Assembly (NCBI GenBank): GCA_003449195.1
Contig: DMID01000248.1
Coordinates: 1-9,051, forward strand
DNA length: 9,051 bases
From: Lysobacteraceae bacterium
GTDB lineage: Bacteria; Pseudomonadota; Gammaproteobacteria; Xanthomonadales; Xanthomonadaceae
Direction: 5' to 3'
The position numbers were made by a program, and so were the translations under genes. How positions within the stretch are numbered: the stretch's first letter is position 1; every line of letters starts with the position of its first letter. This document shows, in pieces, positions 1 to 7,500 of this stretch. The notes under the pieces were generated by a model, which searched no databases, was not told the DNA's origin, and saw only the letters and a program-made list of their open reading frames with translations.

Positions 1-733
1 CTTCGCCGCGGCCGCCGGCGGCGAGGTTGCCGCGGAATTCGTCGCCCTGCGGGATGCGCGCCAGCGCGTAGTCCACCGGCACGCCGTCGATCAGCAGGAT
101 GCGCTTGTCGCCGTCGCGGATTTCGGGGATGTAGCGCTGTGCCAAGGCCAGGCTGTGGCCGCCGTGGGTGAGGGTTTCGAGGATGACGTTGAGGTTGGGG
201 TCGCCGGTGCGGGCGCGGAAGATCGACTGCCCGCCCATCAGGTCCAGCGTCTTCAGCACCGCATCGCCATGCTGGTTGACGAAGGCCTTCAGCTCGGCGG
301 CATCGCGGCTCACCAAGGTCGGCGGGCAGCATTGCGGGAACAGCAGCGCGGCCAGCTTCTCGTTGAAGTCGCGCAGGCCCTGCGGGTCGTTGACCACCAT
401 TGCGCCGGCCTGCTGGGCCAGACCGAGGATGTGGGTGTCGTGCAGGTATTCGGCATCCACCGGCGGGTCCTTGCGCATCAGCACCACCTGGCCGGGGCCG
501 AAGGCATGTTCGGCAAAATCGCCCAGCGTGTACCAGCCGGCCTTGTCGTCGCGCACGCTCAGCGGCGCGGTGACGGCCACGGCACGGCCGTCGCGCACCG
601 ACAGCCCGCCCGGACGCACGTAATGCAGGCGGTGGCCGCGCCGCTGGGCTTCCAGCAGCATGGCGAAGGTGGTGTCCTTGGCGATCTTGATGTGCGCGAT
701 GGGGTCCATCACGACGACGACATCCAGCGGCAT
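1..733 (-). CDS. gshB: Glutathione synthetase, N-terminal 244 residues (3' end outside window)
   Basis: ATP-grasp ligase that joins gamma-glutamylcysteine and glycine, with ATP, in the last step of glutathione synthesis; cytosolic. Reading the minus strand from the ATG at 733-731, the protein begins MPLDVVVVMDP, the usual GshB start (E. coli: MIKLGIVMDP). It continues with KDTTFAMLLEAQRRGH (19-34), the LMRKDPPVDAEY substrate-region motif (85-96), NDPQGLRDFNEKL (115-127), the glycine-rich loop MGGQSIF (166-172), DGDKRILLIDG (207-217) and ARIPQGDEFRGNLAAGGRGE (225-244), where the window cuts it. E. coli GshB has 316 residues, so about 70 C-terminal residues are missing here. An AAGG lies 7 nt upstream of the ATG. 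It diverges from pilG; the same pairing is known in Pseudomonas aeruginosa. One oddity: the segment before the loop reads LKTLDLMGG where E. coli has LKPLDGMGG. Confidence 0.96.
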   Translation of the reverse strand, partial: MPLDVVVVMDPIAHIKIAKDTTFAMLLEAQRRGHRLHYVRPGGLSVRDGRAVAVTAPLSVRDDKAGWYTLGDFAEHAFGPGQVVLMRKDPPVDAEYLHDTHILGLAQQAGAMVVNDPQGLRDFNEKLAALLFPQCCPPTLVSRDAAELKAFVNQHGDAVLKTLDLMGGQSIFRARTGDPNLNVILETLTHGGHSLALAQRYIPEIRDGDKRILLIDGVPVDYALARIPQGDEFRGNLAAGGRGE

Positions 734-812
734 GGTCCGGCCTTGGCAAAAACGCGAGGAGGCGATGTTAGCCGAAGCGGCCGCCCGCCCGGGCCGGAAA
801 CGCCGGGACACT

Positions 813-827
813 GCGATCCGGAATCGC
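813..827. repeat. Inverted repeat GCGAT-N5-ATCGC in the divergent gshB/pilG gap
   Basis: Perfect 5-bp arms (813-817 and 823-827) flank a 5-bp spacer in the non-coding region between two divergent genes. A position between two divergent promoters suits an operator, but arms this short also arise by chance in G+C-rich DNA. No known regulator site was matched. Confidence 0.3.
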
Positions 828-853
828 GCAATAGTGAGAATTCCGTCGCACAA

Positions 854-870
854 TGCATCCGGTGAATGCA
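854..870. repeat. Inverted repeat TGCAT-N7-ATGCA upstream of the pilG promoter
   Basis: Perfect 5-bp arms (854-858 and 866-870) lie about 30 bp upstream of the candidate -35 element of the pilG promoter. A further GCAT occurs at 894-897, just before that -35. The location would suit an activator site. The arms do not match the CRP/Clp consensus TGTGA-N6-TCACA, so the binding factor, if any, is unknown. Confidence 0.3.
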
Positions 871-899
871 CGGCCGATGCTGGCCGCTGCGTTGCATCC

Positions 900-928
900 T
901 TGCAGTGGCGGCGGGGCTGGGATATAGA
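900..928 (+). promoter_or_regulatory. Candidate sigma-70 promoter for the pilG-chpA operon
   Basis: TTGCAG at 900-905 and TATAGA at 923-928 are separated by exactly 17 bp, the optimal spacing. The -10 keeps the TATA core and lies in a short A+T-rich patch unlike the surrounding DNA. Transcription would start near 935, giving a leader of about 50 nt before the pilG ATG at 987. The -35 is weak (three of six consensus bases), so help from an activator is plausible. Confidence 0.5.
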
Positions 929-986
929 TTCACAACGCACTGGTGCCGCGAACGAGAAGAGCGCCTGCGCGCTCGGGGACATCTGA

Positions 987-1409
987 ATGACTGACACGAA
1001 GGCGCAAGCCGGTGGGCTGGCCGGGGATCTGGAAGGGCTCCGGGTAATGGTGATCGACGACTCGAAGACCATCCGGCGCACGGCCGAAACCCTGCTCAAG
1101 CGCGAAGGCTGCGACGTGACCACTGCCAGCGACGGTTTCGAGGCGCTGGCCAAGATCGCCGACACCCAGCCGCAGATCATCTTCGTCGACATCATGATGC
1201 CGCGCCTGGATGGTTATCAGACCTGTGCGCTGATCAAGGGCAACCAGCTGTTCAAGGCCACGCCGGTGATCATGCTGTCCTCCAAGGACGGCCTGTTCGA
1301 CAAGGCGCGCGGGCGCATCGTCGGCTCGGAGCAGTACCTGACCAAGCCTTTCACGCGCGAGGAGCTCCTCGGCGCGATCCACACCCACGTACAACACGCA
1401 CACGCCTGA
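987..1409 (+). CDS. pilG: PilG, CheY-like response regulator of twitching motility
   Basis: Stand-alone receiver protein of 140 residues. In Pseudomonas, phospho-PilG promotes type IV pilus assembly and cAMP production downstream of ChpA. A 17-residue extension precedes the receiver fold (about 18-138). The acidic pair is D24-D25 in VMVIDDSKTIRR, the phosphoacceptor is D68 in FVDIMMP, the switch Ser is S98 in VIMLSSKDG, and the conserved Lys is K120 in LTKPFT. There is no output domain, so it acts through protein contacts. The ATG at 987 follows GGGGA (975-979) by 7 nt, and the next gene begins 17 bp after the stop. The DIMMP and TKPFTREELL segments are typical of PilG rather than of flagellar CheY. 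It is the first gene of the operon, directly behind the candidate promoter. Confidence 0.95.
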   Translation: MTDTKAQAGGLAGDLEGLRVMVIDDSKTIRRTAETLLKREGCDVTTASDGFEALAKIADTQPQIIFVDIMMPRLDGYQTCALIKGNQLFKATPVIMLSSKDGLFDKARGRIVGSEQYLTKPFTREELLGAIHTHVQHAHA

Positions 1410-1426
1410 CCGGGGGGTAAGGCACC

Positions 1427-1795
1427 ATGGCTCGCATTCTGCTGATCGAGGATTCGCCCACCGACCGGGCCGTGTTCACCCAATGGCTCGAGCGCGGCGG
1501 ACATGCCGTGACCGTGGCCGCCAATGCCGAAGACGGGCTCGACATCGCCAAGCGCGACAAGCCGGACCTGATCATGATGGACGTGGTGCTGCCGGGCATG
1601 AGCGGTTTCCAGGCCACGCGCGCGCTGTCCAGGGACCTCGGCACCAAGGCCATCCCGGTGCTGATCGTCAGCACCAAGAGCATGGAAACCGACAAGGCCT
1701 GGGGCATGCGCCAGGGCGCCGCCGATTACGTGGTCAAGCCGCCGCGCGAGGATGATCTGCTTGCCCGCGTCAACCATTTGATCGGCGCCGCCTGA
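1427..1795 (+). CDS. pilH: PilH, CheY-like response regulator of twitching motility
   Basis: Second stand-alone receiver, 122 residues and essentially only the receiver fold. It starts MARILLIEDSPTDR with the acidic pair E8-D9. The phosphoacceptor is D52 in MMDVVLPGMSGFQ, the switch Ser is S82 in VLIVSTKS, and the conserved Lys is K104 in VVKPPRE. The KSMETDKAWGMRQGA stretch and the K-P-P end distinguish PilH from PilG. In Pseudomonas it opposes PilG, either by promoting pilus retraction or by draining phosphate from the kinase. The ATG at 1427 follows the G-rich run and AAGG at 1412-1422. Its TGA stop shares one base with the pilI ATG (TGATG, 1793-1797), which implies translational coupling. 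Confidence 0.93.
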   Translation: MARILLIEDSPTDRAVFTQWLERGGHAVTVAANAEDGLDIAKRDKPDLIMMDVVLPGMSGFQATRALSRDLGTKAIPVLIVSTKSMETDKAWGMRQGAADYVVKPPREDDLLARVNHLIGAA

Positions 1796-2331
1796 TGCGT
1801 TCGGCCTTCGACATTCTGGCCGACTACGAGCGGCGCAGCCTTGCCCACAAGGTCCAGCTGCCGGCACGTGAAATGTCTCCGGACATGTGGCGCGGGGTCG
1901 GTTATCGCATCGGCGACCGGCGGCTGGTCTCGGATTTCCGCGAAGTGGTCGAAATCGTGCCGATGCCGCCGGTCACGCCCGTGCCCGGCGCGCAGCCGTG
2001 GCTGCTGGGCGTGGGCAACCTGCGCGGCAACCTGTTCCCGGTGGTGGACCTGAAGTTGTTCCTGCAGGGCGAGCGCACCGAGTTCCAGGAAGGCCAGCGC
2101 GTGCTGATCATGCGCCAGCAGGGCGGCGACGTGGCTCTGACCATCGACGAGCTTTACGGCCAGCGCGGCTTCATGCCCGACCAGCGCATCGCGGCCGGCG
2201 ATCTGGCAGCGGGCCGGTTCGGCCATTTCGTCGAATACGGTTTCCACGGCGAGGACGGCCACGACTGGGCCGTGTTCTCGCTGTCCGTGCTGTCGCGCAC
2301 CCCCGAATTCCGCCAGGCCGCCGCTGCCTGA
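1795..2331 (+). CDS. pilI: PilI, CheW-like adaptor protein
   Basis: Cytoplasmic coupling protein of 178 residues that should link the PilJ receptor to the ChpA kinase. A single CheW domain covers about residues 33-168. Visible hallmarks are GYRIGDRRLVSDFREVVEIV (36-55, the strand that opens the fold), the core WLLGVGNLRGNLFPVVDLK (69-87), VLIMRQQGGDVALTIDELYG (103-122) and the hydrophobic end WAVFSLSVLSRTPEF (158-172). The first 30 residues (MRSAFDILADYERRS) form a short helical leader seen in PilI-type proteins. No good Shine-Dalgarno precedes the ATG; it overlaps the pilH stop by one base, so reinitiation after pilH is the likely mode. Gene order and CheW class together support the name. 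Confidence 0.93.
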   Translation: MRSAFDILADYERRSLAHKVQLPAREMSPDMWRGVGYRIGDRRLVSDFREVVEIVPMPPVTPVPGAQPWLLGVGNLRGNLFPVVDLKLFLQGERTEFQEGQRVLIMRQQGGDVALTIDELYGQRGFMPDQRIAAGDLAAGRFGHFVEYGFHGEDGHDWAVFSLSVLSRTPEFRQAAAA

Positions 2332-2371
2332 GCATCCACGGCAACTCCATTCAGCCCGAGGTCGAACCACG

Positions 2372-4408
2372 ATGAGTACTGCACCCGATTCCTCCAAGGC
2401 CGGCAAACTCGGCGGCGCCGGGAGCGGCTTCTGGCTGGGATTGCTGCTGTTGTCGGTCGTGGTGTTCGGCGCCAATACCGGCGTTTCCACGTGGCAGGGC
2501 AACCGGCTGGCCGGTGCGGGCACCGGCGCGGCCGACCTGCAGGTGCTGTCCCAGCAGCTGGCCAACCAGGGCCGCGATGCGGTCACCGGCAACGCCTCGG
2601 CCTACAAGGCATTCAAGGACACCAAGGGCAAGATCGATGCCACCGTCGCCACCCTGCAGAGCCGCTTCGGGCAGGAGCCGGGCGTGTCCGACGCGCTGGC
2701 CCAGGTGGCCGCGACGTGGGCGCCGCTGGACAAGAGTGCGCAGCAGATCATCGCGGCCGAGCCGGCGGTGCTGGCACTGGCTGGCAACGCCGACCGCTTC
2801 ACCCAGCGCGTGCCGCAGCTTCAGGCGCAGTTGAACGAAGTGGTGCGCGCGATGTCCGGCAGCGGTGCGCCGGCCGGACAGGTGTACAGCGCGCTGCAGG
2901 AAGTCGTGGTGGCCGGCACGATGGCCCGGCGCATCGCCGAAATCCGTGCCGGCGGCAGCGGCGCGGCCATGTCCGGCGATGCGCTCGGCCGCGATGCGCT
3001 GGTGTTCGCGCGGGTGCTGGACGGTATGGACAAGGGCAATGCGGAGCTGGGCATCGCGCCGGTGCGCAACCCGGCCGCGCAGGCCTCGCTCGGCCAGGCG
3101 CGCGCGTTGTGGGAGCAGATGCAGAAGGACCTGGATGCCATCACCGGCTCGTCGAAGAACCTGTTTGCGGCGCAGGCGTCGGCCACCACGCTCACCGGCG
3201 GTTCGGCGCGGATGCTCGATGACAGCAAGAAGCTGTTCGACGCGTTTTCGGCGTTCGGTTCGGCACGCGACACGCGCCTGTTCCCCAATTTCTGGATCGG
3301 CGTGGTGTCCGGCGGCCTGCTGCTGGTGTCAATCATCTGCTTCGTCTGGAGCTCGGTGCGTTCGCGCCAGCGCGAGCAGGACATCCGCTACCAGGCCCAG
3401 GTGGAATTCAACAGCCGCAACCAGCAGGCGATCATGCGGCTGCTGGACGAAATCAGCTCGCTCGGCGAGGGCGACCTGACGGTGAAAGCCTCGGTGACCG
3501 AGGACATGACCGGCGCCATCGCCGACGCCATCAACTACGCCGTGGACGAGCTGCGCAACCTGGTGACCACGATCAACGGCACCTCGGTGCAGGTGGCCGC
3601 GTCTGCGCAGGAAACGCAGGCCACCGCAATGCAGCTGGCCGAAGCGGCCGGCCACCAGTCCGACGAAATCAATAGCGCGTCCGAGCGCATCAACGAAATC
3701 GCCGCGAGCATCGAGCAGGTGTCCAACAACTCCACCGAATCGGCCGATGTGGCGCAAAAATCGGTGCAGATCGCCGCCGAGGGCGCGGGCGTGGTGCGCG
3801 AGACGATCCAGGGCATGGACCAGATCCGCGACCAGATCCAGGAAACCTCCAAGCGCATCAAGCGGCTGGGCGAGTCGTCGCAGGAAATCGGCTCGATCGT
3901 GGAACTGATCAACGACATTTCCGAGCAGACCAACATCCTCGCGCTCAACGCGGCCGTGCAGGCGGCGTCGGCGGGCGAGGCCGGCCGCGGTTTCGCGGTG
4001 GTGGCCGACGAAGTGCAGCGGCTGGCCGAACGCACTTCCGGCGCGACCCGACGCATCGAAGGCCTCGTGCAGACCATTCAGGCCGATACCAACGAAGCGG
4101 TCAGCTCGATGGAGCAGACCACCGCCGAAGTGGTGTCCGGCGCACGCCTGGCCGAAGACGCCGGCACCGCGCTGACCGAAATCGAGCGCGTGTCCAACGC
4201 GTTGAACGACCTCATCAAGAACATCTCCCAGGCCGCGCAGCAGCAGGCCGGTGCGGCCGCCGACATCACCCGCACGATGGATGTCGTGCGACGCATTGCC
4301 GCGCAGACCTCCAGCGGTGCCGGACAGACTTCCGAGTCGATCGGTCGCCTGGCACAGCTGGCCACGGACCTGCAGCGTTCGGTCGCCGACTTCAAGTTGC
4401 CGGCCTGA
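2372..4408 (+). CDS. pilJ: PilJ, type IV pilus methyl-accepting chemoreceptor
   Basis: Inner-membrane chemoreceptor of 678 residues (Pseudomonas PilJ has about 680). The short cytoplasmic N-terminus ends at TM1 (about 19-34). A periplasmic sensor region of about 270 residues (35-306) with the PilJ-type helical fold follows, then TM2 (about 307-327). A HAMP-like segment (about 328-400, including LGEGDLTVKASV) leads to the cytoplasmic signalling coiled coil. The hairpin tip is QTNILALNAAVQAASAGE (519-536) followed by GRGFAVVADEVQRLAERTS (538-556); the QAAS variant in place of the usual EAAR is a PilJ trait. A methylation-type pattern, AASAQETQAT, is at 409-418. GAGG (2358-2361) lies 10 nt before the ATG. 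The protein should pair with PilI and ChpA at the cell pole. Confidence 0.96.
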   Translation: MSTAPDSSKAGKLGGAGSGFWLGLLLLSVVVFGANTGVSTWQGNRLAGAGTGAADLQVLSQQLANQGRDAVTGNASAYKAFKDTKGKIDATVATLQSRFGQEPGVSDALAQVAATWAPLDKSAQQIIAAEPAVLALAGNADRFTQRVPQLQAQLNEVVRAMSGSGAPAGQVYSALQEVVVAGTMARRIAEIRAGGSGAAMSGDALGRDALVFARVLDGMDKGNAELGIAPVRNPAAQASLGQARALWEQMQKDLDAITGSSKNLFAAQASATTLTGGSARMLDDSKKLFDAFSAFGSARDTRLFPNFWIGVVSGGLLLVSIICFVWSSVRSRQREQDIRYQAQVEFNSRNQQAIMRLLDEISSLGEGDLTVKASVTEDMTGAIADAINYAVDELRNLVTTINGTSVQVAASAQETQATAMQLAEAAGHQSDEINSASERINEIAASIEQVSNNSTESADVAQKSVQIAAEGAGVVRETIQGMDQIRDQIQETSKRIKRLGESSQEIGSIVELINDISEQTNILALNAAVQAASAGEAGRGFAVVADEVQRLAERTSGATRRIEGLVQTIQADTNEAVSSMEQTTAEVVSGARLAEDAGTALTEIERVSNALNDLIKNISQAAQQQAGAAADITRTMDVVRRIAAQTSSGAGQTSESIGRLAQLATDLQRSVADFKLPA

Positions 4409-4441
4409 CGGATGCGGACGCAGGGGGACAGGACGATTCCG

Positions 4442-4522
4442 ATGAAGCGAGCCAAGACATCCGACACCGGCTGCCGCGCACTGTGCGGCATGGCCGCGAT
4501 TGCCTGCGGAGGCCATGCATGA
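4442..4522 (+). CDS. Possible 26-codon ORF filling the pilJ-chpA gap (uncertain)
   Basis: Small ORF, MKRAKTSDTGCRALCGMAAI and then ACGGHA, with three cysteines (11, 15, 22) and a mildly hydrophobic second half. It has a usable ribosome site (GGGGGACAGGA, 4423-4433, 8 nt before the ATG), and its TGA overlaps the chpA start as ATGA (4519-4522). An in-frame ATG at 4412, three bases after the pilJ stop, would make it 36 residues but has no clear ribosome site. I do not recognise the product. It may be a coupling leader that delivers ribosomes to chpA, a real small protein, or a chance ORF. It occupies the place of pilK in Pseudomonas but is far too short to be a recognisable pilK remnant. Confidence 0.3.
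   Translation: MKRAKTSDTGCRALCGMAAIACGGHA
4508..4512 (+). promoter_or_regulatory. Shine-Dalgarno GGAGG of chpA
   Basis: Strong GGAGG with 6 nt to the ATG at 4519. It selects that codon over an ATG at 4515 (wrong frame) and over the in-frame internal ATG at 4540. Confidence 0.75.
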
Positions 4523-7500
4523 GCGCACTTCGTCATGCGATGAGCCATGCCGTGCTGGGCTGGGTCAAGCCCGAACTCGACGAGACCCTGCGCAAGGCGC
4601 GGGCCGAGATCGAGGCCCATGTCGAGGCTCCCGCCGAAGCGGGCCACATGGGGGCTTGCGCGGCCTACCTGCACCAAGTGCAGGGCACGCTGCGCATGGT
4701 CGAACTATATGCCCCGGCGATGGTCGCCGAGGAAATGGAGCAACTGGCGCAGGCATTGCAGCAGGGCAGCGTCGGCAACGTGGAAGATGCCGCCGCCACG
4801 CTGATGCGCGGCACGATGCTTCTGCCGGATTACCTGGAGCGCCTGCAGGACGGGCACCGCGACATTCCGATCGTGCTGCTGCCGCTGCTCAACGAAATCC
4901 GCGCGGCGCGCGGCGCGGCGGGGCTCAGCGAAAGCGCATTGCTGGCCGTCGGCCCGGCCGACGATGGCCCGGCGCCGAGCGAAGAGGAAATCGAACACGC
5001 GCGCGGCAGCCTGAGCGGGCGCAATCGCGCGCTGCTCGACAGCGTCGGCGGTGCGTTGAAGGAAGAGTTGCTGCGCACCAAGGATGCGCTCGACCTGCAT
5101 CTGCGCACCGGCGGCGACATCGGCGAGTTGAAGCCGCAACTGGATGCCTTGTCCAGCGTGGCCGACACGCTCGGCATGATGGGGCTGGGCATGGCCCGCA
5201 ACGTCGTGCAGCAGCAGCGCGCCACGCTGGCCGGCATGATCGACGGCACGGCACCTGCCGATGATGGCGCCCTGCTCGACATCGCCGGGGCCTTGCTCTA
5301 TGTCGATGCGATGCTCGACGAACAGGTCGATCACCTCGGTGCTCCCGCCGAGGCCGACGATGGAGCCGGTGCAGTCGAAATGCGGCGCACGCTCGACGTG
5401 CTGTCGCAGGAGGCCATCGCCAACTTTGCCCGTGCCCGCGAAGATTTCGTCGCCTTCATCGAAACCGGCTGGGATCACTCGCGTCTGGCCGAAGTGCCGG
5501 CGCTGCTCGGCGAGGTGGTCGGTGCCTTGCGCATGCTCGACCTGCCGCAGGCCGCCGATTATCTGGAAGGCGTGCGTCGCTACATCGGTGCCGAACTGAT
5601 AGAGCGGCGGCGCGTGCCCGGCGGGCATCAGCTCGATACGCTGGCCGACGCGATGGCCAGCTTGGAGTATTACCTCGAAGCCCTGCGTGACCGGCGCCCG
5701 AACCGCGACGAAATCCTCGACATCGCGCGGGCCAGTCTGGAAACCCTGCACTACTGGCCTTTGCCGGTTGCCGCCGCATCGGTTGGCGATGCATCCGTCG
5801 ACGAGGATGCCGCCGCGTCGCCTGCGCAATCCGATGCCGGGCTATTGTCCGTACAGGATGCCGCCGCCATTCCCGACGTCGCGGCTGCGGAGGGCACTGC
5901 CCATTCGCCGGCAGCGGCGGATGCGTCGTCGTCGTTTGGCGAAACCGACATCGATGCCCTCCAGTTCGATGCGGATGCGTTCGACCCCGCCACGGCATTC
6001 GATGCGGTGGCGGCCGAACCTGTCACGCAGCCGCTGCCGGACACGATGCTTGCCACGCTTCCGCAAACGCGTTCGGAGCAGCCGCCTGCGGATGCCGCGC
6101 ATGCCGCAGGCTTGCCGGCCCTGGCCGATGATCAGGCCGCATTGCCGGGAGTGGCTGCGGAGCCGGACGAGCCCGTCTATCCGATGGCGCCCGCGGCGCA
6201 ATCGCCGGCCGTGACGGTGGCCGATGGCGGTTTCGACGAGGAAGTGGACGGCATCGACAGCGACATCCGCGATGTCTTCCTCGAGGAATTCGACGAGGAG
6301 ATGGTCAACCTCGAGCGCTTGCTGCCGGTATGGAAGGCCGCGCCGGACAACATGGAGTCGCTGCGGCCAGTCCGCCGCGTGTTCCACACACTCAAGGGCA
6401 GTGGCCGGCTTGTCGGTGCGAAGACCTTGGGCGAGTTCAGCTGGAAAATCGAGAGCATGCTCAACCGCGTGCTCGACGGCAGCCGTCCGGCCAGCCCGGC
6501 GGTGGTGGCGATGGTCGATCAGGCCGTTGCCGTGTTGCCGCAGATCAACGCCGCGCTGCGCGGGCAGGCGCCGATCCGTGCCGATTTCGGCCGCCTGGAG
6601 GCCGTGGCCGAGCGCATCGCCGCAGGAGAGGACGTCTACGTGCAGGCGGAGCCGCCGGCTGCGGCAGAGACGATTCCGGAAGTCTCGATGCCGGCAGAGC
6701 CGGTGGATGTTGCGGCGCCTGCATCGGTCGATGTGCCATTGGCCGAGGTTGACGCCGAGGCCATGTCCGAGCCTGTCGTTGCCGAAGGCACGCCGGCTTC
6801 GGTGGACAGCGTCCTGCTAGAAATTCTCGAAGCCGAAGTCGGCGGCCATCTGCAGACCTTGCGTGGCTGGTTGACGCAGGCGGAGGTCGATCCGCAGCCG
6901 GCAGACGAGCCGCTGTTGCGTGCCCTGCACACCATCAACGGCGCGTTCGCGATGACCGACGTGCCCGAAATCACCGAAGTCACCGGGCGGGCGGAAACCT
7001 ACGTCCAGCGATTGCTGGCCGCGGGGCAGCTGCCTTCGGGCGAGGGCGTGTCCGCACTGGCCGATGTCGCCGCGGCGATCTCGACCTGTCTGGAGGCCCT
7101 GCGCGGCACGGCTCCCCGCATTCCGGCATTTGCCACGTTGGCCACGCGTCTGCAGCCGCTGGTCGATGCGTTGCCGGCGGCACAGTGGCCGCCGGTCATG
7201 GAGCTGCACGATTTGGACGAAGACGAAGACGCGGGCGAGGTTGCCGCGACGGCGTCCGCATCCGAAACCGTCGACAGCAACCCCGTGGTCACCACCGAAG
7301 CACTTGGCGATGCCGACGACATTGCGCGCTTCGTCGATGGCTTGCCGGCCTCTGCGCACGCGCCCGATGCGGCCGACGTTGCCCATGGCGACATGCCCGG
7401 CAGCGAGACGGCTGCGCCGATCGAACAGGCGCCGCACCGCGATCTGCCGTTGAAGGCCGCGGACTGGAGCTGGAGTGCCACCTACGCCCCGGTCGCCGCG

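Noticed and set aside
834..849. Possible CRP/Clp-type site around GTGAGAATTCCGTCGC
   Set aside because: The half-sites are 8 bp apart instead of 6 and the right half is a poor match to TCACA, so it does not meet the consensus.
155..865. 236-codon plus-strand ORF opposite gshB
   Set aside because: The minus strand encodes an unmistakable glutathione synthetase over the same bases; the plus-strand product has no recognisable domain and runs into the divergent promoter region.
660..986. 108-codon plus-strand ORF ending just before pilG
   Set aside because: It starts inside gshB on the opposite strand and crosses the intergenic region, and the protein has no recognisable motif. The candidate promoter and its A+T-rich -10 lie within it.
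3329..4528. 399-codon minus-strand ORF opposite pilJ and the chpA start
   Set aside because: It is antisense to the highly conserved PilJ signalling domain. The translation is His/Gly/Arg/Leu-rich without recognisable motifs, typical of antisense frames in G+C-rich DNA.
4500..5264. 254-codon plus-strand ORF overlapping the start of chpA
   Set aside because: Arg/Ala/Gly-rich shadow in another frame of chpA, whose own frame has a strong ribosome site and matches the ChpA N-terminus.
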